Assembly (NCBI GenBank): GCA_029379225.1
Contig: JAQYWR010000013.1
Location: 62,001 to 126,000, forward strand
Direction of reading: 5' to 3'
Origin: Nostoc sp. S4
GTDB taxonomy: Bacteria; Cyanobacteriota; Cyanobacteriia; Cyanobacteriales; Nostocaceae
DNA length: 64,000 nt
In this document: one piece after another, positions 19,710-28,812 of the stretch
Layout of the letters: every line of letters begins with the position of its first letter
How positions within the stretch are numbered: position 1 is the stretch's first letter
Made by a program: the position numbers and the translations under genes
The notes under the pieces: model-generated
What the model saw: only the letters and a program-made list of their open reading frames with translations
Databases searched by the model: none
Told to the model about the DNA's origin: nothing

Positions 19710-19766
19710 GTCATACAAAAATAACACTGCTACACTAAGATTATGCAGTGTAATTTACAGTATGAC
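19710..19766. promoter_or_regulatory. Nested palindromes between TIR and RHH genes (candidate operator)
   Basis: Outer arms gtcatac (19710-19716) and gtatgac (19760-19766) enclose inner arms acactgc (19724-19730) and gcagtgt (19745-19751). The outer right arm overlaps the ATG of the RHH gene. Such nested sites suit a dimeric ribbon-helix-helix repressor controlling both divergent genes. Binding is inferred. Confidence 0.5.
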
Positions 19767-19974
19767 TTCACCTCAATTTAGTATTAGAATTCCGCCAGAG
19801 CTTGAGCAGAGGCTAATGGGTTATGCCAAGCAGAATGGTATGACAAAGACAAAAGTGATGATTGATGCCTTAGCTCACTACCTTGGTTGTGGTGAGGATG
19901 TGCCACTGACACGCAGAGTTAGCAAACTAGAAGAAAAAGTATCAGCATTAGAGGCTGAGAGAAAAGACAAGTAA
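19762..19974 (+). CDS. Ribbon-helix-helix (CopG-like) DNA-binding protein
   Basis: A 70-residue protein with a clear RHH pattern: a strand FSIRIPPELEQRLMGYA (6-22), a turn NGMTKTKVMIDALAHYL (25-41), and a charged C-terminal coiled coil (KLEEKVSALEAERK). RHH proteins dimerise and bind operator half-sites through the N-terminal strand. Its start codon lies inside the nested palindromes at 19710-19766, so it probably represses itself and perhaps the divergent TIR gene. No toxin follows it; the next gene is an unrecognised 165-aa protein 52 bp downstream. Confidence 0.85.
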   Translation: MTSPQFSIRIPPELEQRLMGYAKQNGMTKTKVMIDALAHYLGCGEDVPLTRRVSKLEEKVSALEAERKDK

Positions 19975-20026
19975 AAAGTATAGTTTTATTTACTAAAGAA
20001 TTAACCTTTAATAGTGCGACAAACTC

Positions 20027-20524
20027 ATGCCTAAATCTGACCCAGCAAAAATAAAAAAAGTAGCTTTCAGCCTACCCTTCGGTATTGGCTCAGTAGAATG
20101 GGAAGCAGACCCAACAGAACGTAGGGCAGCATGGTCACTTTATGTTGAACTTGTAACTCGCATTGCTGTTCAGTCTTTGGAAGCAGACAACGGACTTTTG
20201 CGAGAAGCTTTGACATCCTTATACAACTTGTTTCCTGTAACCCGGCAAGTTCTTAAAGAAGGTGGCCCAGATGTGGGTGCATCTCATGATTCAGTTGGTG
20301 GGATAGCGATCACTGTATTGAATAATGGGTTGCGCCCATTCCTTTCTAAGTGGCATCCACTATTGCAGACATGGGAGGCTCAGAAACCGCCTCACCAAAG
20401 TCCGAAAGAGCATGAGCGAAATTGGTCTGAGGAACCGAAATTACGGGAAGAGCTGGAATTGCTGAGGAAGGATTTGGAACAGTATGCAAATGCGTTAGCT
20501 GTAATAGCTGGAGTAGAAGAGTAA
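20027..20524 (+). CDS. Unrecognised 165-aa protein of the TIR island
   Basis: I do not recognise a named family. The sequence looks like a real, structured protein: an N-terminal strand KKVAFSLPFGIGSVEWEAD, a long helix (about 30-75), a conserved-looking SVGGIAITVLNNGLRPFLSKWHP (split around residue 95), then a charged helix with LREELELLRKDLEQY (about 135-152). It has no signal peptide or TM segment. It follows the RHH gene by 52 bp on the same strand and converges with the GTPase-TIR gene, so it could be co-expressed with the regulator and act with one of the TIR proteins. Function unknown. Confidence 0.7.
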   Translation: MPKSDPAKIKKVAFSLPFGIGSVEWEADPTERRAAWSLYVELVTRIAVQSLEADNGLLREALTSLYNLFPVTRQVLKEGGPDVGASHDSVGGIAITVLNNGLRPFLSKWHPLLQTWEAQKPPHQSPKEHERNWSEEPKLREELELLRKDLEQYANALAVIAGVEE

Positions 20525-20613
20525 ATAACGAATGTATCTAGAGTAAATTAACTTGACTTTGGCGACTATTGCTGGCGTGAACGAATAACAAAAGGAATCT
20601 TTAGAAAAAGGAT

Positions 20614-23600
20614 TTAAGATTTTCGTTCATCTGTAATTCCCCAGATTAGTTGCTTTATGGGATCAGGTTCTGACTGGCGGAAATCAACCCACATCATGCC
20701 TTCTAGAAAAATTGGTAATTTTGGAGTTTGAACACAATCTGGAAGTAATACAGGAATAACGGGACATCGTCGTCTAAGAAATTCCCGCAAAAAAGCATCT
20801 AATTCTGCGTCTTGCCAGGGGCCAGTATTATTCTTTCCAATAAAGACAGCCGCAGCTTTTATATTCCTGATCTGTTCTTCCAATGCTCGTTGCCAGGGTA
20901 AACCGGGTCGGAGTTCCCATTCATCTAGCCAAGGCAAAATCCCTAATTCTTTAAGCTCTTGGCCAATGAGCTTGACATTTGGCTTATCATTGCTGTTGTG
21001 GCAGAGAAATACGTCGAAGTCTTTTGTTGCTATTTTCCCTTGAAGTGAAGAAGTCGCAGTATCACGATTGCGTTGCAAGTTGGCAGTTTTATCCATTTTT
21101 GCAAGATTGGATACCTGTGTTTCTGTTATTTGCTCTGCCTGTTCTGGATCTATCAAAGAAATACGAGTTTCACAAACGCTACAGGCAATCCAGTCAAAAC
21201 CACGTTCACGCCGCATCTGGACATGCTGTTCAGGAATTGTTGCACCACAATTATGGCAAGCAAGAATGCGCCGCTGTTGGATATTTTCTGCTAACGCCCG
21301 TCGCTTCAAATGAATCAGAATGTAGTTTTCAAATTGAAAGCGCGTTTGTTCATTTGCCGCTGTGTCAAAAAAGAGTGTTAATTCTCCCTTACCCTCTTGA
21401 ACTTCCCGTAAGAACATGCCACATAATCCACCCACTTTTGCTTTGTAAGTTGCGGCATTCTTCCATAAGTCTTGTTTGATAAAAAATCCACTTCTTGTGA
21501 GCCTCACAGCTAAAGTCGCATAAATATTGAGAACTGCACCTTCAAATTCAAAAATTACTGTTTGACCTTCTGGATTAGGTGCATCGGGCCATTCACGGGT
21601 AAATTGTGATGGAAATACCAAATACGCGCCATCGTCCGCCCATTCGCGTAAAACTAACTCGTGGTATAGTAACTCTTCAACTGTTGCAATTAGCAATAGT
21701 TCTTCGAGCCCTTTATCCTTAATTCGCTCATCTTCTGACATCCGAAAACGCCCGTGTCGTGCATCTTCTTCAGCGATACTGCCTAAACCATCAGGTTCAT
21801 CCTTAGCAGCATTAATTAGAGCAGAAGCGTAAGCATCCAGCAATTCAGGTTGCAGTAAAACATAATTTCCAAAAGAAATTCGTCGGATTAAGTCCCTCGA
21901 CTCAACTCGTCCAATACAGATATCAAATTGGGAACGCAACTTTTCTTTTTCGGTAGGAGTGTTTTCCGACTTTAGGAATGCACGATATAAGTCATCTACT
22001 GTAGATAACAATCGCTCGGCTTTTTTCTCTGCAATTAGGAAATCTTTGATTTGCTGGAAGAGTTTTGTTGAGCTGACGCTTGGCAAAGCTTTCCAATTAA
22101 TAGCGTTGCGAATTGTATCGACTAGTTCTGGAATTTTCCACCCCTCTTTGGCGCTAGTTTCAAAGTATCCATCAAAGCCTAATTCTTTTACCCATGTATC
22201 GATACGCTTTTGACTAACGCCGATCCCACCCCGATCTGCACGAGCAGCAACCAGAAATTTCTTGAATGAAGAAGTATTAGAAGACTGAAGCCGTTGTGCT
22301 TGAGTGAGCGCCCGATCCCAGTGACGTACTCCAGCGAAGGGATCGGTTTCACTACGAGTATCGAAGATAATGAGAGCAACAGCTACTTCATTTAGGTGTA
22401 ATTGATGAATCAAACGATAGCCTGGTTGCCCTGCCAGATCCCATAGCATAGTTTCACGAGTCTCTGCTTGAGAACTTTCTACAATGCCTTGCTTATCGAA
22501 TGTCCAAACTCGCCGTCCGTGAGTTGATTCCGTTGGCTGGAAGTATTCGCCACTTAGCACTAAACCAAGTCCAGATTTTCCTACTCCGCTATCTCCTACT
22601 AAAACAACTTTGGCATTGGCATAATGAACCGAAGATGAAACCGAAGGAACAGTCAATAAGGTAGGAAAGTCTAACTCCCAGATATGAACGATCGTGTCCT
22701 TTTCCCCAAGAGTGGCGAGAATAGGCAGCTTTGGATTGAAGGCAACGCTGGAGAGCCATTTACCCGAAGTGGATTCATGAATAACTGCTACAGTTTCCCA
22801 AGTTTTGCAATTCCAGAGTCGAACAGAGTTATCCAGAGATTTAGATACAAGAAATTGACCGTCGAAGGAAAAAGAAACATTAGTGACTGCATCTGCATGG
22901 CCTTCAAGAATCCTAGTTAGCGAGCCAGTGGCAGTATCCCAGAGCATGATAGTACCATTGAAAATTGCTGATGCCAACACTTGACTATCCGGCGACCAGG
23001 CTATACTAAGAAATTTGCTATTTTTTAAATTTATGGACTTGGAGGATGTTTGAGTTATGTAAGAAGCTACTAGCTGTAATTCATTTGTTTCGGCTAACTC
23101 GGCGTGCAACTCCCTTAACTCTGTCATTTGAACTTCTATACTTTCCTTGTTTTCAATCTCTTCGAGAGTACTCAATATCGCGTTCCATTCTCGTTCTAAT
23201 TGTTGCAGCTTTTCTAGCTGTTCTAGGTGCTTTTGGTGAGCAGCATTAATCTTGTAAACACTAATGCTAGTTAGATTTTGATCTAATAAGGCTAGCATTT
23301 GCCCACTTGAATCCCAAACAAGATTACCTAATCTTTTGTTTTCTAGTAGCTCATCTAATAGCTCACCAAAAGATTGACGTTTATAAGAATTCTTTTTAAA
23401 AAATATATTATTATTAATAATATTAATATCATTGCTAGAAACAAACTGTAAGCCCTCACTACTACCAGAGTATATAACAAATGTTTCTCTATCAGGTCTA
23501 GTGACCTTGTTGTCGCTAAAGAGATTCGCTATCTTTTTAGAAGTAAATTCTATTTTTCTAGAAAAATTTTTAAGTTTTTCCTCTATATCCTCTATTTTTT

Positions 23601-24180
23601 TTTCTGTTTGTGCATCCCAAAACTTAATTTTTCTAGAAAAATTTTTAAGTTTTTCCTCTATATCTTTTTCTATTTGTGCATCCCGCCACTCAAATTTTGC
23701 AGAAAAATTTTTAAGTTCTTTCTCCATGATTGTTTCTATTTGTGTACCTCCCCAAACCTTAATTTCTTTATTCTTATAGTAATCGCTATTTCTTGATGCA
23801 AACATTTTTCCAGATGGACACCATGCGATCGCATTGCTGTTCTCATTTTCAATTGCAGATCGTAGATTGCCTGTGTTAGTATTCCAAATCTTTATTGTGT
23901 TATCGGCAGAGACTGATGCTAAAACTTCTCCATCTGGCGACCATGCTATTCCAAATACAGTGTCTGTATGTCCTTCAAGTACGGACCTACGCTCTCCAGT
24001 TTCTGTATTCCAAAGCTGGATTGTATGGTCTTTGGAGGCTGAAGCAAGCTTTTTCCCATCCGCTGACCATGCAATTTGAGTGATGATGTCACTGTGTCCT
24101 TCCAGGGTATAGCGCAGCTTGAAACCGGAAGGTGGCGAGAGAACCGAATTTTCCTGCTCCGAACTTGCTACTTCAGACAT
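20614..24180 (-). CDS. WD40 / Ras-like GTPase / zinc-ribbon / TIR fusion protein
   Basis: A 1188-residue multidomain protein. WD40-like blades lie at about 25-143, 285-310 and 390-503, interrupted by charged coiled coils (about 145-225 and 312-365). A Ras/Roc-like GTPase follows: P-loop GDSGVGKS (529-536), switch II DLAGQPGY (581-588), a RADRGG motif in place of NKxD (about 647-652) and TSAKEG (675-680). After a COR-like region (700-960) comes a zinc ribbon (C975/C978, C1000/C1003). The C-terminal TIR domain (1053-1185) opens with FDVFLCHNSNDK and carries Glu1126 in GPWQDAELDAF. The architecture suggests a sensor (WD40), a nucleotide switch and an NAD-cleaving or signalling effector, as in prokaryotic NLR-like defence proteins. 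The trigger is unknown. Confidence 0.88.
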   Translation of the reverse strand: MSEVASSEQENSVLSPPSGFKLRYTLEGHSDIITQIAWSADGKKLASASKDHTIQLWNTETGERRSVLEGHTDTVFGIAWSPDGEVLASVSADNTIKIWNTNTGNLRSAIENENSNAIAWCPSGKMFASRNSDYYKNKEIKVWGGTQIETIMEKELKNFSAKFEWRDAQIEKDIEEKLKNFSRKIKFWDAQTEKKIEDIEEKLKNFSRKIEFTSKKIANLFSDNKVTRPDRETFVIYSGSSEGLQFVSSNDINIINNNIFFKKNSYKRQSFGELLDELLENKRLGNLVWDSSGQMLALLDQNLTSISVYKINAAHQKHLEQLEKLQQLEREWNAILSTLEEIENKESIEVQMTELRELHAELAETNELQLVASYITQTSSKSINLKNSKFLSIAWSPDSQVLASAIFNGTIMLWDTATGSLTRILEGHADAVTNVSFSFDGQFLVSKSLDNSVRLWNCKTWETVAVIHESTSGKWLSSVAFNPKLPILATLGEKDTIVHIWELDFPTLLTVPSVSSSVHYANAKVVLVGDSGVGKSGLGLVLSGEYFQPTESTHGRRVWTFDKQGIVESSQAETRETMLWDLAGQPGYRLIHQLHLNEVAVALIIFDTRSETDPFAGVRHWDRALTQAQRLQSSNTSSFKKFLVAARADRGGIGVSQKRIDTWVKELGFDGYFETSAKEGWKIPELVDTIRNAINWKALPSVSSTKLFQQIKDFLIAEKKAERLLSTVDDLYRAFLKSENTPTEKEKLRSQFDICIGRVESRDLIRRISFGNYVLLQPELLDAYASALINAAKDEPDGLGSIAEEDARHGRFRMSEDERIKDKGLEELLLIATVEELLYHELVLREWADDGAYLVFPSQFTREWPDAPNPEGQTVIFEFEGAVLNIYATLAVRLTRSGFFIKQDLWKNAATYKAKVGGLCGMFLREVQEGKGELTLFFDTAANEQTRFQFENYILIHLKRRALAENIQQRRILACHNCGATIPEQHVQMRRERGFDWIACSVCETRISLIDPEQAEQITETQVSNLAKMDKTANLQRNRDTATSSLQGKIATKDFDVFLCHNSNDKPNVKLIGQELKELGILPWLDEWELRPGLPWQRALEEQIRNIKAAAVFIGKNNTGPWQDAELDAFLREFLRRRCPVIPVLLPDCVQTPKLPIFLEGMMWVDFRQSEPDPIKQLIWGITDERKS
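23520..23745 (-). repeat. Tandem 70-80-bp repeats within the WD40 region
   Basis: About three imperfect copies of a unit containing ctagaaaaatttttaagttt and tttgtgcatccc. Translated, they give EKLKNFSRK-type coiled-coil segments joined to WD40-tail-like KFWDAQTE. The duplications stay in frame. Confidence 0.75.
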
Positions 24181-24747
24181 ACTGTCACTCCGTTAGGCAC
24201 TAACTTATACCATTACTCATTCAATACTGTAGCCAAAATAATCATAATCTACCTGACAAATACTTACACCAAAGGGCTAATAAGTGTAATGCAGCCCTGG
24301 ACTAATTGCCAGCCCTGATACTCTAGCAGTCATCTCACAAATCAGGTGGGAGTTCTGCAGGAAAATCATTAGTAGCATCTATGATGACGCTAAAGTGAGT
24401 CACAGTGCCAAAACGATAAAATTGTACGCTAGGACTGAAATCCTTTCTTCATATCGGCGTAGCGATAAATAATAAAATAAACCTTTAGCTGTTATAGTAC
24501 AACTGCTAAGGGTGTAACTACTTATTTAGACTTAGGTAAACCTCCTCTCAGTGTCAGGTCAACTCCTATCTTTATGGTCGTTGACCGTGAGTCAGAGTTA
24601 GGCAACTCCAAAAAATAAATTATCCAATTTGTCTACTCAACTAAACTTCTTTCTTCGTTGTCCCCCTTGTCTTCCTTGTCCCTCTACGATTGAATATTTT
24701 TTTACTTGGAAGTCCCTAAGGCACAAAGCACCCTACATTTATAGCTA
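24181..24747. other. 567-bp spacer upstream of the WD40-GTPase-TIR gene
   Basis: No recognised gene or RNA. A stop-free stretch of about 45 codons at 24482-24618 has no start and resembles nothing I know. The promoter of the fusion gene should lie in the first 200 bp (24181-24380). Confidence 0.45.
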
Positions 24748-26202
24748 TTACTTTCTAAGTTTTACCTTGTGGAGTAATTCATCTTTAATGCGGTTGAGAA
24801 TTGAAGTTTCATCAAGGTTTGTCAAAATCCGATTAATTACTGCTTTTGGCCCATCCGGTCCCCAAGTCGCGCCGTTGGCTAAATAAACTTTAGTAACTTG
24901 TCCAATACCGTAAGAAGAAACACCAGCGACTCCAGCTTGGGTAAGTGCTACAGATATATAAGGGCCAAGGGCAATACCACCTGTTGCGGTTGCAGAGATA
25001 CCAAGTAAAGTTTTCAATCCGCTCAAGCCCAAGTTTGCCAAGAGTTCACTAGCACCAATGCCACCCATACTCAGGGCGATTTTTTGGAGCAATTGTGCGG
25101 CTCCGGCTTCGGTCATGGAGAAACCATAGAGTTTAGATAAACCTAAAATTAAAGCGATATCAATGACTACACTACTAAGAATATCTACCACAGTCACGGG
25201 ATTAAGAGCGATCGCCACTGCCTTAGTCATCACAGCCTTCCAAATCAACTGATTGGCATTCATCTCACGAATCATCAGTTTTCGCTCTACCAATTGCTCA
25301 TTTACAGTGTCAGCATAAAGCATGGTATTGAGAGCAACCAAGGCTTTGCCTTCGCGGTGGAGAATCTCTAAAATTTTCAGCTTCAGTTCCTCGACTTGGG
25401 CATTACCTGGACGCAACTGGATGCCCCTAGTACCATCATGGCGAAAGACCGCTGTTTTTACCAATGGTGATGCTGCCGCCATGACAATTTCTAAAGGCGT
25501 GAGTAATTCTCGCACCCTTCGATCGCGGATTTTGTGATAAATTGCTGTGCGATCGGCTTCTGGATATTGGTCTACTTTGTTAAACACCAGAATTATTGGT
25601 TTACCTGCTTCCCGCAATTGCGAAAGGGCAATATGTTCTATTTTTGTCATGTCGCCAGATATGACAAACAGTATCAAATCTGCTTGTTTAGCAATCTGTT
25701 CAGCCAACGCAGTGCGGGTTGCCCCATCTACTTCATCTAATCCAGGAGTGTCAATTAATTCCACTTGTGATTGACCGATACCAGGGAGAGTGACTCGCAA
25801 AGCACGTTCAGTTTCCCCTACCGCCTCTTCGCTAATACTCCAATTCACTCTTTGTGCAGCACGCGTAACACCATGCAGTGGCCCAGTTTCAAATACTGTT
25901 TGTCCAACCAAAGCATTGAGTAGCGAAGACTTACCACGTCCCACCATGCCAAAAGCCGCAATCTGTACCACCATGCGGTCTAACTTTCCAAGCATGGTTT
26001 CCAAATCAGTAATTTCTGCCTCCAGTCCCGCTTTTTCTTGGGGACTGAGGTCTAGATTATTGATTAAATTTTGCAGTGCCGTTTGGGCTTGTTTATAATT
26101 CAGTTCTGTCTGAATATCTTCAAAACTGAAAATGGCACTATCTAGTTCTTCCTCCCAACTGGGTGAGTTGCTGTGATGAGGTTCGGGCAATATGGAAGTC
26201 AT
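24748..26202 (-). CDS. Era/dynamin-like GTPase with hydrophobic C-terminal (DUF697-like) domain
   Basis: A 484-residue GTPase. G1 is GMVGRGKS (85-92), the G2 Thr lies in GVTRAAQ, G3 is DTPG (151-154) and G4 is NKVD (208-211). After a helical region the C-terminal 150 residues form hydrophobic helices with ALNPVTVVDILSSVVIDIAL and ISATATGGIALGPYISVAL, the pattern of DUF697-type membrane-associated GTPases common in cyanobacteria. It is probably peripheral or inserted in membrane; its cellular job is not established. The N-terminal 80 residues form a coiled-coil lead. It is unrelated in sequence to the Ras-like GTPase next door. Confidence 0.88.
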   Translation of the reverse strand: MTSILPEPHHSNSPSWEEELDSAIFSFEDIQTELNYKQAQTALQNLINNLDLSPQEKAGLEAEITDLETMLGKLDRMVVQIAAFGMVGRGKSSLLNALVGQTVFETGPLHGVTRAAQRVNWSISEEAVGETERALRVTLPGIGQSQVELIDTPGLDEVDGATRTALAEQIAKQADLILFVISGDMTKIEHIALSQLREAGKPIILVFNKVDQYPEADRTAIYHKIRDRRVRELLTPLEIVMAAASPLVKTAVFRHDGTRGIQLRPGNAQVEELKLKILEILHREGKALVALNTMLYADTVNEQLVERKLMIREMNANQLIWKAVMTKAVAIALNPVTVVDILSSVVIDIALILGLSKLYGFSMTEAGAAQLLQKIALSMGGIGASELLANLGLSGLKTLLGISATATGGIALGPYISVALTQAGVAGVSSYGIGQVTKVYLANGATWGPDGPKAVINRILTNLDETSILNRIKDELLHKVKLRK

Positions 26203-26441
26203 ATTAAATTAAATTTTGAATTAACCTCGCTATTCGATCCTAATTATTTTTACCAGGAAATGGGGAATTGGGCATAGGAATGCTGAGTTAGGAGTTAAGA
26301 GTGATGGGATAAAATTTTCTTCCCATCTCCCTCATCTCCCTATTTCCTCAGTTTTAACTCCTGAAGTGAAGTTTAAGAAATTGAGGTCTATTTTGGTGAA
26401 GTGTTAACTTAGCTAATTAGTTGCCCAAGTGGGCAAAAATT
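26203..26441. repeat. Divergent promoter region with ggggaattggg / cccatctccctc repeats
   Basis: gaaatggggaattgggcata and tcttcccatctccctcatct (26260-26345) are the Nostocales 'ggggaa' repeat and its complement. The region separates the divergent GTPase and SPFH genes. Confidence 0.55.
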
Positions 26442-28568
26442 ATGAAAAGCTTTCAATCTTGTGTCGGTATCGGTAAAGATAAAATAGCTCGTTTTGCAGC
26501 ATCAGCCATAGCAACCTTGGCGATGGCTGCGCCAACGTCTTTGACGAACGCAGGCAATATTAATTATGCCAGCGCTACTCCTCTAAAAATAACTACTGCA
26601 AAAGAAATCACTCCACCATCAGTCGCGCTGAGTCCAGCTAAACTAAATATTCCTCAGTTAGAAATTAATCAGACTCAGTATCAAACTGCTGGAATCGATG
26701 CTTTTGTACTGGTTCCCATCGTACTTGTTGGCGGTTTAGTTATATTTGTTCCTCTGTTCTTTGGCGGGCTGGTGGTGATTGGTGAACGGGAAGTTGGTAT
26801 TGTTGTCAGAAAGTTTACCCTTTCCGGACGCGGACTTCCTGCCGGACGGTTAATTGCCCTCAATGGTGAAGCTGGTTTACAGGCAGATACTCTCGCTCCT
26901 GGCTGGCATTGGGGCTATTGGCCTTGGCAATACTCGGTTCGCAAAGAGTCGGTAGTTGTTGTTCCCCAAGGTGAGATCGCTTTAATTGTGGCCGCAGATG
27001 GTGAACCCAACCCACCACAGCGCATCCTGGGGAAAACTGTAGATTGTGACAATTATCAAGATGCCCGGAAGTTCCTCACCCAAGGTGGCGAAAAAGGTCG
27101 GCAAATGGGTTTTCTGACAGCTGGGACTTACCGGATTAACACTGCCCTATTTAAAGTTATTACCGCAGCAAATGCTACAACTCATGGTATGACTCCAGAA
27201 CAGTTGCGAGTTTACAGCCTAGCTTCTGATAAAGTTGGCATTGTCACTACTCTGGACGGTTTACCAATTTCTGACGGTGAAATCGCAGGGCAGATAATTG
27301 AGGGACACAACAACTTTCAAAATGGTCAGAAATTTATTGATGGCGGTGGACGACGAGGCTTACAAGAGCAAATTTTGCTTTCTGGTTCTTGGAATTTGAA
27401 TCCTTGGTTTGTCCAGGTTGAACAAGTACCGATGACGGAAATTCCTATTGGTTATGTGGGTGTAGTAATTTCTTTCGTGGGTAAGGCACATCAAGATGTC
27501 AGCGGTGCAGCCTTCACACATGGTAACTTGGTGAATCCTGGACACAAGGGTGTATGGGTGGAACCCCTGTATCCTGGGAAGCATCCGATTAATTCGCGAA
27601 TCATGAAAATGGAACTTGTGCCAACGACCAACATTGTATTAAACTGGTCAGACCGTACCGAACGCCATAGTTACGATGCTCAACTGGCTTCCTTAACTGT
27701 GCGATCGCGTGATGGATTTGCCTTTGATTTGGAAGTAGCACAAATTATTCATGTGGGTGCTTTGGATGCGCCGAAGGTAATTTCCCGCGTTGGTGCAATG
27801 CAAAATCTTGTAGACCACGTATTAGAACCAACTATCGGTAATTATTTCCGCAATTCAGCCCAAGATTATACAGTATTAGACTTTTTGACAGCTCGCAGCG
27901 AGCGCCAAGCTGAGGCTGCTGAGTATATTAAAACAGCTCTGCGGGCTTATGACGTGCAAGCGATTGATACCCTGATTGGTGATATTCAGCCACCAGCGTC
28001 GTTAATGCGGACACAAACAGACCGGAAAATTGCTGAAGAAGAACGCAAGACTTATGAAGTCCAGCAGATGGCACAAACCCAACGCCAGCAACTTGTTCGG
28101 GAAACAGCCTTGGCTGATATCCAGCAAGAAATGGTGAAATCTGAGCAGAGCGTACATATAGCCGACTTGAAAGCCCAAGCCGAAATCAAGCAAGCTACAG
28201 GTGAAGCCGAGGGAACAAAACTCCGGGCAATTGCCGAGGGTGAAGGGATTCGGGCTACAGGTAACGCCAAAGCTGAAACCTACCGCGCTGGTGTAGAAGC
28301 CTTGGGGGCACAAGGTTATACAGCAATGCAACTGATGCAGATTATAGGCGATCGCCATGTCCGCTTGATTCCAGATGTGCTGGTTGGCAGTAACGGCACT
28401 AATAACGGTTTAGTAGATGGTCTACTATCGTTGATTCTATGGAATCAAACCGCTAAACAGGGCGAACTGACACCAACACCTTTACATCCACAACCGATAA
28501 GCCCAACCCAACCAACCACAGAAAACGGTATTCCACCCATAATTGTGAATTTTCCTGTGGATAAGTAG
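26442..28568 (+). CDS. Flotillin-like SPFH/band-7 membrane protein
   Basis: A 708-residue SPFH protein. A hydrophobic N-terminal segment and a TM helix at about 86-112 (FVLVPIVLVGGLVIFVPLFF) precede the VVIGEREVGIVVRKF start of the SPFH fold. Two head regions contain FLTAGTYRIN-like strands. The C-terminal part (about 515-640) is the heptad-rich flotillin coiled coil (EAEGTKLRAIAEGEGIRATG), ending in a Pro/Thr tail. Flotillins scaffold membrane microdomains. An in-frame TTG at 26421 would add seven residues; I use the ATG at 26442. A perfect 10-bp hairpin at 28594-28617 probably ends the transcript. Confidence 0.88.
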   Translation: MKSFQSCVGIGKDKIARFAASAIATLAMAAPTSLTNAGNINYASATPLKITTAKEITPPSVALSPAKLNIPQLEINQTQYQTAGIDAFVLVPIVLVGGLVIFVPLFFGGLVVIGEREVGIVVRKFTLSGRGLPAGRLIALNGEAGLQADTLAPGWHWGYWPWQYSVRKESVVVVPQGEIALIVAADGEPNPPQRILGKTVDCDNYQDARKFLTQGGEKGRQMGFLTAGTYRINTALFKVITAANATTHGMTPEQLRVYSLASDKVGIVTTLDGLPISDGEIAGQIIEGHNNFQNGQKFIDGGGRRGLQEQILLSGSWNLNPWFVQVEQVPMTEIPIGYVGVVISFVGKAHQDVSGAAFTHGNLVNPGHKGVWVEPLYPGKHPINSRIMKMELVPTTNIVLNWSDRTERHSYDAQLASLTVRSRDGFAFDLEVAQIIHVGALDAPKVISRVGAMQNLVDHVLEPTIGNYFRNSAQDYTVLDFLTARSERQAEAAEYIKTALRAYDVQAIDTLIGDIQPPASLMRTQTDRKIAEEERKTYEVQQMAQTQRQQLVRETALADIQQEMVKSEQSVHIADLKAQAEIKQATGEAEGTKLRAIAEGEGIRATGNAKAETYRAGVEALGAQGYTAMQLMQIIGDRHVRLIPDVLVGSNGTNNGLVDGLLSLILWNQTAKQGELTPTPLHPQPISPTQPTTENGIPPIIVNFPVDK

Positions 28569-28593
28569 GAGCCGATCCCATTTTAGATTTTGC

Positions 28594-28617
28594 GGAAAGT
28601 CGGAGCGCCGACTTTCC
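28594..28617 (+). terminator. Strong hairpin downstream of the SPFH gene
   Basis: Perfect 10-bp arms ggaaagtcgg and ccgactttcc with an agcg loop. No long T-run follows, so it may be a transcript-end stabiliser rather than a classical terminator. Confidence 0.55.
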
Positions 28618-28812
28618 TCTAGCTTACGCATTGACAAATTTTATAAACCATGCATTCATAGAAATCAAGAAAAAAAGGAGAACGCTAACCACTATTGGAC
28701 TGGAAAGACGGATAATTAATCGCGGCAAAGGCATTTAATTCTCTGAAAAACTAACCGAACTAGGAAAACACTCAAATTTGATCGCAAAACAACTGTGATA
28801 AACACCAATCGT

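Noticed and set aside
21068..21479. Open frames antisense to the GTPase-TIR gene
   Set aside because: They are shadows of the strongly supported minus-strand coding region.
24482..24618. Stop-free 45-codon stretch in the spacer before the WD40-GTPase-TIR gene
   Set aside because: It has no start codon, no recognised motif and no ribosome binding site.
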